This document shows positions 1 through 9,228 of a stretch of 64,000 nucleotides of DNA, piece after piece (positions within the stretch are counted from its first letter, which is position 1; every line of letters starts with the position of its first letter). The position numbers and the translations under genes are program-made. Source of the stretch: CAVPCZ01 sp963702445 (GTDB lineage Bacteria > Bacteroidota > Ignavibacteria > UBA10030 > UBA6906); assembly GCA_963702445.1 (NCBI GenBank), contig CAVPCZ010000019.1:1-64000 (forward strand). The letters are read 5' to 3'. The notes beneath the pieces were generated by a model. The model ran no database searches. It was not told the origin of the DNA and worked only from the letters and a program-made list of their open reading frames with translations.

Positions 1-81
1 CCAGCGGTCAGCCACCGCGCCTTTGTCCATCCCGCTCACGCGGAACGACTACCGACGCCGTTGCTAACGCAACTCTTCCTG

Positions 82-95
82 ATTGTCAAAGAACA
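82..95 (-). promoter_or_regulatory. boxA-like antitermination site before 23S rRNA
   Basis: Read on the minus strand the site is TGTTCTTTGACAAT, close to the bacterial boxA consensus (TGYTCTTTAACA). It lies in the spacer after tRNA-Ala, where the 23S leader is expected. A second copy of the core lies in the 16S leader. By family knowledge the transcript would load the NusB/S10 antitermination complex, and nusB is itself in this window. Bases 1-127 hold spacer only; no 23S sequence is visible. Confidence 0.65.
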
Positions 96-127
96 GTCCC
101 GTGTTACCACGGATCTGGTGTCACGTG

Positions 128-200
128 TGGAGCTAACCGGGGTCGAACCGGTAACCTCCTGGTTGCAAACCAGGCGCTCTCCCAGTTGAGCTATAGCCCC
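128..200 (-). tRNA. tRNA-Ala (anticodon TGC)
   Basis: A complete cloverleaf reads on the minus strand. The 7-bp acceptor stem starts GGGGCTA and pairs with TAGCTCC. The anticodon loop is TTTGCAA, with anticodon TGC. The T arm is GGTTCGA-type and the discriminator base is A. The 3' CCA is not encoded. It sits between 16S and the missing 23S with tRNA-Ile, the classical spacer arrangement. Confidence 0.97.
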
Positions 201-255
201 GCAGACTGGTGGCGCTACACCTCGGCGAGATCGCCCGACGCACCCACCTGAACTG

Positions 256-329
<74 letters not shown>

Positions 330-445
330 AACGTGACGCCAATAATTGAAAAACGTGTGCATAACCGCAAGCGCTTCATACCGAGTCCCTTCAGGTTCGT
401 CTCTCCACCTCCGAACACCGTGAATGCCAGAGGTGAAAGAACGCT

Positions 446-1987
<1,542 letters not shown>

Positions 1988-2101
1988 AATCTCAACAATT
2001 ACAATGTCGAGTCTGAAGCTTGACAATCTCACCCCGTTTGCACGAGATGGATCGCCAAGGTTAAGGACTCAAGTATAATTGACTCTTGGCTATGCACACT
2101 G

Positions 2102-2116
2102 TTTTTCAAAGAACAA
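2102..2116 (-). promoter_or_regulatory. boxA-like antitermination site in the 16S leader
   Basis: On the minus strand the leader reads TTGTTCTTTGAAAAA, sharing the GTTCTTTGA core with the spacer boxA at 82-95. It lies about 25 bases downstream of the expected start from the proximal rRNA promoter and about 115 bases before 16S. This is where rRNA antitermination signals sit in other bacteria. Confidence 0.6.
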
Positions 2117-2145
2117 TACTCTGTCCGCTTTCTTTGCGGGCCTTA

Positions 2146-2174
2146 AATATACTACTTTTATCTCGTGATGTCAA
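2146..2174 (-). promoter_or_regulatory. rRNA promoter P2 (proximal)
   Basis: The minus strand has TTGACA (2169-2174), a 17-base spacer and TATATT (2146-2151), followed by TTAAGGCCCGC. It is a near-consensus sigma-70 promoter with a GC-rich discriminator, typical of rRNA promoters under growth-rate or stringent control. It is the nearer of two promoters in tandem. Confidence 0.8.
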
Positions 2175-2241
2175 GTCTCTGGTAGAACTACAACACGATT
2201 TTTTTAGTATCCGGCCCAGCGGCCCTTTGAGAAGGGACTAT

Positions 2242-2270
2242 ATAGTACGAACTTCAGGATGTAATGTCAA
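2242..2270 (-). promoter_or_regulatory. rRNA promoter P1 (distal)
   Basis: The minus strand has TTGACA (2265-2270), exactly 17 bases, then TACTAT (2242-2247). It lies 96 bases upstream of P2 in the same direction, giving the tandem P1-P2 layout seen before many rRNA operons. No convincing intrinsic terminator is visible between the surE stop and this promoter, so readthrough from the envelope operon into rRNA is possible. Confidence 0.78.
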
Positions 2271-2342
2271 TCTTTTTTTTCGGCCGGTGAAATATTCCCG
2301 GAAGAAAGAGCAAGGTGAACCATCAGAAAATGCAGGGAGGGC

Positions 2343-3113
2343 CTACGGCTTCCGAGGGGCGTCCAGGCCCCAGTCCTTCATCCGCTCACACTGATCACGG
2401 TCGGTAATATCATAATGGATCGGCGTCACCGACACATATCCCTCGAGCACGGCAACCTGATCCGTATCGGGATCCGTGTCCGTCACATTCATATGGCCCG
2501 TCAGCCAGAAATACTCCCGGTTCGCGGGATCACGCCGTACGTCAAAGGTGTCCTCCCAGGAAGATTTCCCCTGGGCGGTCACCTTGATCCCTCTGATCTC
2601 CTTTTCCGGCAGCGCCGGGACATTCACGTTCAGAAGGGTCCCCTGCGGCAGGCCGCGCTCCATCACCAACTCCGCAATCCGTCCCGCAATGCGTGCGGCA
2701 TAACGGAAATCGGCCGCCGCGTACGTCGTCAATGAAACCGCAATCGAAGGGATGCCGAGTATCGTCCCCTCTGTTGCCGCCGACACCGTGCCGGAGTAAA
2801 TGATGTTGATCGCCGTGTTGGAGCCGTGGTTGATGCCCGACACCACCAGATCGGGCTTCTCCTTCAGGAGGAACTTCACGGCAAGCTTCACACAATCGGC
2901 CGGAGTGCCGTCCACCGCATACCCGAAAAACTCCCCGTTCTTATGGAAAGGAACAGCCCGGAGAGGATGGTTCATGGTGATCGCGTGACCGACCGCGCTC
3001 TGCTGGCGATCCGGAGCCACCACCGTCACCCGGGCAATCTTCCGGAGCTCCCCGGCAAGGGCATGGATACCCGGCGCGTCAATGCCATCGTCGTTGCAGA
3101 TCAGAATATTCAA
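2343..3113 (-). CDS. surE: 5'/3'-nucleotidase SurE
   Basis: The 256-residue protein matches the whole SurE family (about 250 residues). It removes phosphate from nucleoside 5'- or 3'-monophosphates in the cytoplasm, and in some species from short polyphosphate. The metal site is visible as NDDG at residues 7-10 (Asp8, Asp9), Ser39 in RQQSAVGH and Asn95 in SGINHGSN. The start overlaps the panB stop by four bases (ATGA), so it is translationally coupled. It is the last gene of the long minus-strand envelope operon and is followed by rRNA promoters. No oddity seen. Confidence 0.96.
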   Translation of the reverse strand: MNILICNDDGIDAPGIHALAGELRKIARVTVVAPDRQQSAVGHAITMNHPLRAVPFHKNGEFFGYAVDGTPADCVKLAVKFLLKEKPDLVVSGINHGSNTAINIIYSGTVSAATEGTILGIPSIAVSLTTYAAADFRYAARIAGRIAELVMERGLPQGTLLNVNVPALPEKEIRGIKVTAQGKSSWEDTFDVRRDPANREYFWLTGHMNVTDTDPDTDQVAVLEGYVSVTPIHYDITDRDQCERMKDWGLDAPRKP

Positions 3114-3928
3114 TAACTCTCCTTCATCCGCGGAAAATCTCCGGATTTTACATCCTTGATATACCTGCTGAACGCCCCGCGCATCACGTCGGCCAGTTCG
3201 GCGTACCGGCGGACAAAGCGGGGCCGGAATTCCTCCGTCAGTCCGAGCATATCATAGACCACGAGAACCTGGCCGTCACAGTGCGGCCCCGCACCGATCC
3301 CTATGGTCGGAACGGATACCGATCGCGTCACCTTCTTCGCCAGCACCGCCGGGATTTTTTCCAGGACGATGGCGAAAACCCCCGCCTCTGCAAGCACCCG
3401 GGCATCCCGTATCAGTGCGGCCGCCTCGGCTTTCCCGGTGGCCCGCACTTCGTAGGTTCCGAAGGTATTGATCGCCTGCGGGGTGAGGCCCAGATGACCC
3501 ATCACCGGGATGCCGATGCTCACCAGGTGCCGCACGATCTCCGCAATGTGCGCCCCCCCTTCGAGCTTCACCGCCCCCACCCCGACCTCTTTCATCACGC
3601 GGCCGCAGTTGCGCACCGCATCGTCCACGTTCGTCTGGTACGACATGAAGGGCATATCCACCACGATGAGCGCGTTCTTCACCGCGCGCTTGACCGCCTT
3701 TGCATGATAGATCATATCGTCCACCGTCACCGGCAGCGTGGTCTCGTGCCCCTGGACGACATTTCCCAGCGAGTCGCCCACAAGAATGATATCGATGCCC
3801 ACCCGGTCGAGGTTCTTTGCGACAAGAAAGTCATAGCCGGTCAGCATCGTGATCTTTTCGCCCGACTGTTTCATGGTCAGGACGGTGCGTGTGGTCACCA
3901 CGCGCGAACGGGCTTCAGTGGGGGTCAT
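3110..3928 (-). CDS. panB: 3-methyl-2-oxobutanoate hydroxymethyltransferase (ketopantoate synthase)
   Basis: PanB transfers a hydroxymethyl group from 5,10-methylene-tetrahydrofolate to 2-oxoisovalerate, the first committed step of pantothenate and CoA synthesis. The 272-residue length is standard. Signature segments are GDSLGNVVQGH at about 51-61 (metal-binding Asp52), VDMPFMSY at about 90-97, KLEGG at 121-125 and the catalytic Glu in VLEKIPA at about 190. The segment GIGAGPHCDGQ follows. It overlaps the lipoate-ligase gene upstream by 14 bases and surE downstream by 4, so all three are one transcript. Other pantothenate genes are not in the window. Confidence 0.97.
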   Translation of the reverse strand: MTPTEARSRVVTTRTVLTMKQSGEKITMLTGYDFLVAKNLDRVGIDIILVGDSLGNVVQGHETTLPVTVDDMIYHAKAVKRAVKNALIVVDMPFMSYQTNVDDAVRNCGRVMKEVGVGAVKLEGGAHIAEIVRHLVSIGIPVMGHLGLTPQAINTFGTYEVRATGKAEAAALIRDARVLAEAGVFAIVLEKIPAVLAKKVTRSVSVPTIGIGAGPHCDGQVLVVYDMLGLTEEFRPRFVRRYAELADVMRGAFSRYIKDVKSGDFPRMKESY

Positions 3929-4727
3929 GAAAGTCTCTCCGCAGACGGTGCATGCTGAGTTCCGGCCTGATTTCGAATGCTATTCCCCATTCCATCTCAA
4001 AACCCCGCCGGATGCACAGGCCCAGATGTTCGAGGTCGGGCGGAGCGCCGAGGATTTCGGACAGTTCGACGGTTCTTTCCGCCATTTCGTTCCGGATCTG
4101 ATCGTGCACCAGCGGATCGTCGACGTGCAGGTAGTCGACAAGACGCCGGTGTGCCGGCCCGCAAAGAATGGAACCGTGCTGCAGGACGACATCACGATCT
4201 CCGTCCGGAAACCGCCGCTGTGCGCTCCCCACCAGCTTTCGCCCGCCCCATTCAATCTCATACCGAGCGGAGCTGGTGAAACAGGGTATGGAGGAAGCCT
4301 GGCGGTAGGCCTCCGCAAAGTTCGGTTGTGATTTCTGGAGCGCCACCGGAACGCCGAACAGCTGCAGACCGCGCACCAGCGCCCGGCTGATATCATTATA
4401 CACCTGCAGCACACCGCGCCGGCCCGTTTCCATGACCAGACAATAGGTCAGCTCTTCGGCATGAAGGATTGCCCGGCCTCCGGTGGGCCGGCGAACGATA
4501 TCGATGCCGTCCGCCGCACAGAGGGCGGCATCGAGGTCATCGGCGGACTGATGGTAACCGAGAGAGATCGCCCAGGGGTTCCAGCGGTAGAGCCGCAGCG
4601 TGGAGTGAACGTCCCCGGACGGCGATTGCTGCAGCGCCCGCGCCCCTTCTTCATCGATACGCATGTTCCGGGCGCCTGTCTGTGCGCCCGAGTCGATGAA
4701 GAACCAGTGCGGCGCCGGCCTAGCCAC
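3915..4727 (-). CDS. Lipoate/octanoate protein ligase family (LplA/LipM-like)
   Basis: This belongs to the BPL/LplA/LipB fold family that attaches lipoyl or octanoyl groups to a lysine of E2 and GcvH proteins. Visible marks are RRPTGGRA (about residues 79-86, substrate loop) and GRKLVGSAQRR with the conserved lysine (about 164). A PCF cysteine lies just before that lysine and VLQHGSIL follows. The cysteine and VLQHGSIL resemble LipM octanoyltransferases more than classical LplA. I chose the GTG at 4727, which overlaps the end of lpxA by 8 bases, because homology begins at WFFIDSG right after it; an ATG further in (NMRIDEE) would lose conserved residues. No clear SD is seen, so translation probably depends on coupling to lpxA. 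Confidence 0.85.
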   Translation of the reverse strand: MARPAPHWFFIDSGAQTGARNMRIDEEGARALQQSPSGDVHSTLRLYRWNPWAISLGYHQSADDLDAALCAADGIDIVRRPTGGRAILHAEELTYCLVMETGRRGVLQVYNDISRALVRGLQLFGVPVALQKSQPNFAEAYRQASSIPCFTSSARYEIEWGGRKLVGSAQRRFPDGDRDVVLQHGSILCGPAHRRLVDYLHVDDPLVHDQIRNEMAERTVELSEILGAPPDLEHLGLCIRRGFEMEWGIAFEIRPELSMHRLRRDFHDPH

Positions 4728-5520
4728 GGAGGCGGGGGGCGCCGATGATGCCGCGCCGGCTGCCGCGGATGAACTCCACGACATGGGCCGCCTCGCCGAA
4801 TTGCATCAGAAGCGGATCAGCGGCGATTCTCTGAAGAGCCTGCGTGACGTTCAAACCCGACCGGTACAGGAGATGGTAGGTCCGGTCCAGCGCATCAATC
4901 ACCTCACGCGAGAAGCCCCGCCTGCGAAGTCCGATGCTGTTCAGCCCTTCAAACACCGCCCGTTGCCCCCCCGCGAGCACATAGGGGGGGATATCCTTGG
5001 GAACGTGCAAACCGCCGCCGATCATTGCGTGGCAGCCGATCCGCGTGAACTGATGAATGAGTGCCCCCCCGCCGATAATCACCACATCCTCAACCACCGC
5101 ATGGCCTGCCATCATGGCCGCATTCGCCATGATCACTTTGTTGCCAATCTCACAGTCATGAGCCACGTGCACATAACCCATGAGAAAACAATCCTCCCCG
5201 ATTCGTGTGCACCCTCCTTCGCCGGTTCCCCGGTGAAGTGTGGCATACTCCCGGACAATGGTCCGGTCGCCGATTTCACAGGTTGTGGGCTCATTGGCAT
5301 ATTTCAGATCCTGGGGGGCATGCCCGATGACCGCGCCATGATGGATCGTACAGTTCCTGCCGATGCGGGCTCCGGTGGCGATGTAGGCGTTCCCGCCCAC
5401 CGTCGTCCCGTCGCCGATCTCGGCGCCGTCTTCGATGATGGTGAATGGACCGATGGCGACGTTTGCCCCGAGCCGGGCCTGCGAACCGATTGCCGCACGT
5501 GGATCAATCGTTGTGGTCAT
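4720..5520 (-). CDS. lpxA: Acyl-ACP--UDP-N-acetylglucosamine O-acyltransferase
   Basis: LpxA carries out the first acylation of lipid A synthesis, moving a 3-hydroxyacyl chain from ACP to UDP-GlcNAc. The 266-residue protein shows the left-handed beta-helix hexapeptide pattern through residue ~190 and a C-terminal helical domain. The catalytic histidine is His121 in HVAHDCEIGN, and HAPQDLKY at 67-74 matches the family. It lies directly after lpxC-fabZ (8-base gap), the standard FCB order. The stop overlaps the next gene. Confidence 0.96.
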   Translation of the reverse strand: MTTTIDPRAAIGSQARLGANVAIGPFTIIEDGAEIGDGTTVGGNAYIATGARIGRNCTIHHGAVIGHAPQDLKYANEPTTCEIGDRTIVREYATLHRGTGEGGCTRIGEDCFLMGYVHVAHDCEIGNKVIMANAAMMAGHAVVEDVVIIGGGALIHQFTRIGCHAMIGGGLHVPKDIPPYVLAGGQRAVFEGLNSIGLRRRGFSREVIDALDRTYHLLYRSGLNVTQALQRIAADPLLMQFGEAAHVVEFIRGSRRGIIGAPRLRG

Positions 5521-5528
5521 GGGGATCT

Positions 5529-6950
5529 TCAGGATGCGGTGCTGGTTTTGGAATCATTCCGGTCGATGATCGATGCCATGAGTTCGGCCTCCGCAACCAG
5601 CGAACCATCCACGAAGGCCTTGCCCTTCATCAAACAAATACGGCTCTTCCGGCTGACCATCTTCAGTTCGAACACCAGCTGGTCCCCGGGGATCACCGGC
5701 TTGCGGAATTTCGCGTTGTTGATGGACATGAAGAACACCAGCTTGTCGCCCGGGTTTTCCACGCCGTTCAGGAGCAGGATCCCCCCGGTCTGCGCCATCG
5801 CCTCGATAATCAGCACGCCGGGCATGACCGGCTGGCCGGGAAAGTGCCCTTCGAAAAACGGCTCATTGGTGGTGACGTTCTTCACGCCGACAACGCTCTC
5901 ATCGATCTTGAAGTCGATAATCTTGTCCACCAGCAGGAACGGATACCGGTGCGGGAGAATCTTCTTGATCGCGTTGATGTCGAAGATCACGCCCTCTTTC
6001 CGTTCGTGCTGGAACTTCCGGATCAGCTTCTTCTGCTGGTAGAGCTTCCGGATCATGCGCGCAAATTCGATATTGCTGGCATGGCCGGGACGTGCCGCGA
6101 GGATCTGCGCCTTCAGGGGCACACCGATCAGGGCAAGATCCCCCATCATATCCAGCAGTTTGTGCCGGGCGGGTTCGTTCTTGAAGTGCAGCGAGCGGTT
6201 GTTCAGCACCCCGTTGTTGCCCAGAATCACCGCTCCCTCGATCCCCAGTTTTCCGGTCATCCGTTTGATCTCGTCACCGTCCAGTTCCCGGTCGACAATC
6301 ACAATGGCATTGTCGAGATTCCCTCCCTTGATCAGGCCGGCCTCGTGCAGCATTTCCACTTCATGGAGGAAACAGAATGTGCGGCAGGGAGCAAACTCGG
6401 TGGCAAATTCCTTCTCGAGATTGAACAGTCCGCTGTGCTGGCTGCCCAGCGCCGGGTTATTGTAATCGACCATCACCGTGATGCGGTAGTCATCCAGCGG
6501 CAGGGCGACGATATCCACTCCCTTTGCTTCATTGTGGTAGGTGACGGTCTGATCGATGATCAGGTAGTCCTTGGGTGCATCCTGCTTTTCGAACCCCGCA
6601 TTCATCAGGACATCCACATACGGCTTTGCGCTGCCGTCGCCGATGGGGGGTTCATTGGCATCGAGTTCCACGATCACATTGTCGATCTGCAGACCCACCA
6701 GGGCCGCCATCACATGCTCGACGGTGTGCACCCGCACATCGCCGATACCGATCGTGGTACCGCGGGAAATGTCGACCACGTGGTCCACGTCCGCCGGCAC
6801 CTCGGGAGAGCCGCCGATATCCGCGCGGCGGAACCGGATCCCGGCGTTTTCGGGCGCGGGCCTGAATGTCATGGTGGAAACACTGCCGGTATGGAGTCCC
6901 ACACCGCTGATCGATACGGGCTGCTTGATGGTGCGTTGTTGAACGAGCAT
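5529..6950 (-). CDS. lpxC: Fused UDP-3-O-acyl-GlcNAc deacetylase / 3-hydroxyacyl-ACP dehydratase (LpxC-FabZ)
   Basis: This is one 473-residue protein with two enzymes. Residues ~1-310 are LpxC, the zinc deacetylase that commits to lipid A; ligands and catalytic residues are seen in HTVEHVMAAL (His79), His263 and Asp267 of RHKLLDMMGD, and RPGHASN (His290). Residues ~325-465 are FabZ, the fatty-acid dehydratase, with LPHRYPFLLVD (catalytic His334) and PGVLIIEAMAQ (Glu383). The fusion is well known in Bacteroidota and relatives and marks the lineage. It couples the competing phospholipid and lipid A branches in one polypeptide. It sits between lpxD and lpxA. Confidence 0.97.
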   Translation of the reverse strand: MLVQQRTIKQPVSISGVGLHTGSVSTMTFRPAPENAGIRFRRADIGGSPEVPADVDHVVDISRGTTIGIGDVRVHTVEHVMAALVGLQIDNVIVELDANEPPIGDGSAKPYVDVLMNAGFEKQDAPKDYLIIDQTVTYHNEAKGVDIVALPLDDYRITVMVDYNNPALGSQHSGLFNLEKEFATEFAPCRTFCFLHEVEMLHEAGLIKGGNLDNAIVIVDRELDGDEIKRMTGKLGIEGAVILGNNGVLNNRSLHFKNEPARHKLLDMMGDLALIGVPLKAQILAARPGHASNIEFARMIRKLYQQKKLIRKFQHERKEGVIFDINAIKKILPHRYPFLLVDKIIDFKIDESVVGVKNVTTNEPFFEGHFPGQPVMPGVLIIEAMAQTGGILLLNGVENPGDKLVFFMSINNAKFRKPVIPGDQLVFELKMVSRKSRICLMKGKAFVDGSLVAEAELMASIIDRNDSKTSTAS

Positions 6951-7022
6951 GGCAGGGTCTGTGGGCTGGGATTGGGGATGTGGTATGATGGTTTCCGGCG
7001 GCGTCGCCGTCAGGCTTCCTGC

Positions 7023-8107
7023 CTAGGTTTGCCGGGCTGTGGATCCGTTGGTCAGATCGTGCAATCGGGCTTCCAGATCGGTCAGACGTTTCTGGAGGTC
7101 GCGGACAGTGGCCAGCACATCGGGAAGCTGGGGGAACGATCCGTATATCCGCAATGCTTCCCGTTGCGGAAACGCCGGCGTTCCGAAGAAGGTCCCTCCG
7201 GGCGCAGTCAGGGCGCGGTGAACGCCCGATTGCGCGCCGATCTTCACGCCGTCGGCGATTTCGATGTGCCCGGTGAATCCCACCTGCCCTCCGACCATGA
7301 CGTTTTTCCCGAGCCTGGTGCTCCCGGAGATACCGCTCTGCGCCGCCATCACCGTGTTTTCGCCGATGACCACGTTATGGGCGACCTGGATCAGGTTGTC
7401 AAGCTTCACACCTTTCTTAATCCGCGTTTCACCCATTGTTGCGCGATCGACGGTGGTGTTGGCACCGATCTCCACGTCGTCTTCAAGGACCACGATGCCC
7501 ATCTGGGGGATTTTCTCGAATGTCCCGTCCGGGCGGGGGGCAAACCCGAATCCGTCGCTCCCGATCACCGCCCCCGGTTGGAGGATACATCGTGCCCCGA
7601 TGCGGCAGGATTCCCGCACGGTGACGTTCTGGTAGATGAGACAGTCCGGACCGACAACGGCGTCGGCGGCGATGACCGCATGGGGAGCGATCATCGTGCG
7701 GTCGCCGATCCGGCACCGTTCGCCGATGACCGCACAGGGGCCCAGACGGACGTCCGGTCCCAGCACGGCTGTCGGTGCAACAACGGCGGTCGGATGAATC
7801 CCTTCGGAGACCGGGGGAAGGGGGGGTGGAACAGGGCCAGGACCCTGACAAAGGCGACGTACGGATCGTCCACGCGGAGCAGGGAAAGCGGCGGAGCCCC
7901 GTCGGGCCGGCCTTCCACGGCGGTCTTCCGGCCGACGATCACGGCAGCCGCCTGTGTGCCCGCCAGGAACCGGGCGTACTTGGGGTTGGCGAGAAATGTC
8001 ATGTCGCCGTCGCCCGCAACGTCAATCTTCGCAACCCTGAAGATCTCCCTGTCGCCGTCGCCTTCGACCGCGGCGCCGATCAGCCGGGCGATCTCGCGGA
8101 TGGTCAC
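7023..8107 (-). CDS. lpxD: UDP-3-O-acylglucosamine N-acyltransferase LpxD, frameshifted in this sequence
   Basis: LpxD adds the second 3-hydroxyacyl chain in lipid A synthesis. The N-terminal uridine-binding domain (from 8107) runs in one frame and the hexapeptide beta-helix (to 7023) in another. They join at the G-runs 7813-7817 and 7820-7826: adding one base to the C-run on the coding strand restores a continuous family-like segment, FPPVSEGIHPTAVV. The repaired length is about 360 residues, which is normal. SDGFGFAP and the catalytic-type histidine in QVAHNVVIGE are intact. A homopolymer indel in an essential-pathway gene suggests a sequencing error; a true null or a frameshift read by slippage is the alternative. 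Confidence 0.88.
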
Positions 8108-8128
8108 GTGCCCCTCCGTCTGTTGGTG

Positions 8129-8647
8129 TTACTTGCCGAAGGCCTGCATGCGCTGGACGACAAGCGTGGTAAGGTCCCGCTTGTCGTTGGCGTATAACAG
8201 GAGAATTTCACCGCTCCTGTCGAAGATGTAATCATACCCATCCTCCTTGGCGATCGTCTCCAGGACCTGAAAGATCTTGTTCTGGATGGGCTTCATGATT
8301 TCGTTCTGCTTCTGGAAGAGTTCCCCGTTCTGTCCGAATTTCTTGTTCCGGAACTCGGTGATTCCCTGATCCAGATCGCGCAGCTCTTTTTCCTGCTCCG
8401 CACGCACCTGTTCGGTCAGAATCAGCTTTTTTTTGTCATAGTCGTCGAACTTCCTCTTCCACTCCGCCTGCATTTTCTGGAGTTCTCCCTCCCACTGTGC
8501 GACGATGGCATCGAGGGATTTCTGCGCGTCGATCGCTTCCGGGAGCGCCTGCATGATCGCCTCGCTATTGATGTGACCGATCTTGCCCTGACCGAACATC
8601 ACACCGGCAGCGCACACCAGGAGCACCAGCACAACGATCCGTTTCAT
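8129..8647 (-). CDS. OmpH/Skp-family periplasmic chaperone (second copy)
   Basis: A 172-residue protein with a signal peptide (about residues 1-20, ending near FGQ) and the OmpH pattern. A short beta segment (KIGHINSEAIMQALPE) is followed by long charged coiled-coil arms and a C-terminal strand region (YDYIFDRSGEILLLYAND). Skp-type proteins hold unfolded outer-membrane proteins for BamA. The ATG at 8647 is chosen because AAGAGGA lies 5-6 bases upstream; an earlier ATG at 8662 overlaps the stop of the previous gene. It is a paralogue of the gene just upstream. Confidence 0.9.
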   Translation of the reverse strand: MKRIVVLVLLVCAAGVMFGQGKIGHINSEAIMQALPEAIDAQKSLDAIVAQWEGELQKMQAEWKRKFDDYDKKKLILTEQVRAEQEKELRDLDQGITEFRNKKFGQNGELFQKQNEIMKPIQNKIFQVLETIAKEDGYDYIFDRSGEILLLYANDKRDLTTLVVQRMQAFGK

Positions 8648-8658
8648 ATGTCCTCTTC

Positions 8659-9189
8659 TCATTTTCCGCGCTTGAGGCGGTCGATGACCTTGAAGGTGAT
8701 GTCATGCGCCGGATCGCCGTACAGCAGAATCTGAATCGATTCGGTCTTGTCGAAGACAAAACTGTACTTTTCTTCCTTCGCAACCGTGGAGATGGCGGAT
8801 TTGATGCGTTCGCGGAGCGGCGTCAGCACCTTTTCGGTTTCCCGGGCCAGTTCGCCGTCGTTGCCGAGTTTTTGCACCCGGAACTCGTTCATGCGGCGTT
8901 CCATTTCAATCAACTTCTGCTGCTCCCCCTTTTTGGCGGATTCAGTCATCAGCGCTTCTTTTTTCTGGTATTCCTCGTAGCGACCCGCCAGTTCTTTCTG
9001 CATCGCTTCGAGAGAGTCCTGGATGGGCTTGCCCATGGCGTCGATGCGCCGCTGCGCATCCTGTGCGGCCGGGAGCTCCTGGAAAATCTTGGAGGAATTG
9101 ACGTAGCCGATTTTTTGCTGTGCCCGCACCGATGGAACAAGCAGGGCCACAACACAAAGAAGCGAGAGAAGGGAGAGCGGTGTTTTCAC
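8659..9189 (-). CDS. OmpH/Skp-family periplasmic chaperone (first copy)
   Basis: A 176-residue OmpH-family protein with a clear signal peptide (MKTPLSLLSLLCVVALL..., cleavage near VRAQ), then KIGYVNSSKIFQELP and the coiled-coil arms of Skp. It follows bamA by about 40 bases. By family role it binds nascent outer-membrane proteins in the periplasm and delivers them to BamA. Tandem ompH copies after bamA are common in FCB genomes. The two copies share layout but differ along their arms, so the duplication is old. Confidence 0.92.
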   Translation of the reverse strand: MKTPLSLLSLLCVVALLVPSVRAQQKIGYVNSSKIFQELPAAQDAQRRIDAMGKPIQDSLEAMQKELAGRYEEYQKKEALMTESAKKGEQQKLIEMERRMNEFRVQKLGNDGELARETEKVLTPLRERIKSAISTVAKEEKYSFVFDKTESIQILLYGDPAHDITFKVIDRLKRGK

Positions 9190-9228
9190 TGGTGCCTCAC
9201 TGGAGTGTAGGTGGTTGGTGTCAGAGAA

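Noticed and set aside
2281..2342. Intrinsic terminator between surE and the rRNA promoters
   Set aside because: No stem followed by a U-run on the minus strand was found; the A-rich run there is in the wrong orientation for the surE transcript.
7813..7826. Programmed ribosomal frameshift in lpxD
   Set aside because: LpxD is not known to need one, there is no evident slippery-site architecture with a downstream structure, and other simple indels occur in the window. A homopolymer indel is simpler.
5445..8231. A 928-codon open frame on the plus strand, opposite lpxC-fabZ and lpxD
   Set aside because: It is antiparallel to well-conserved genes, has His/Asp-rich composition typical of the reverse of GC-rich coding DNA, and no ribosome site or family features.
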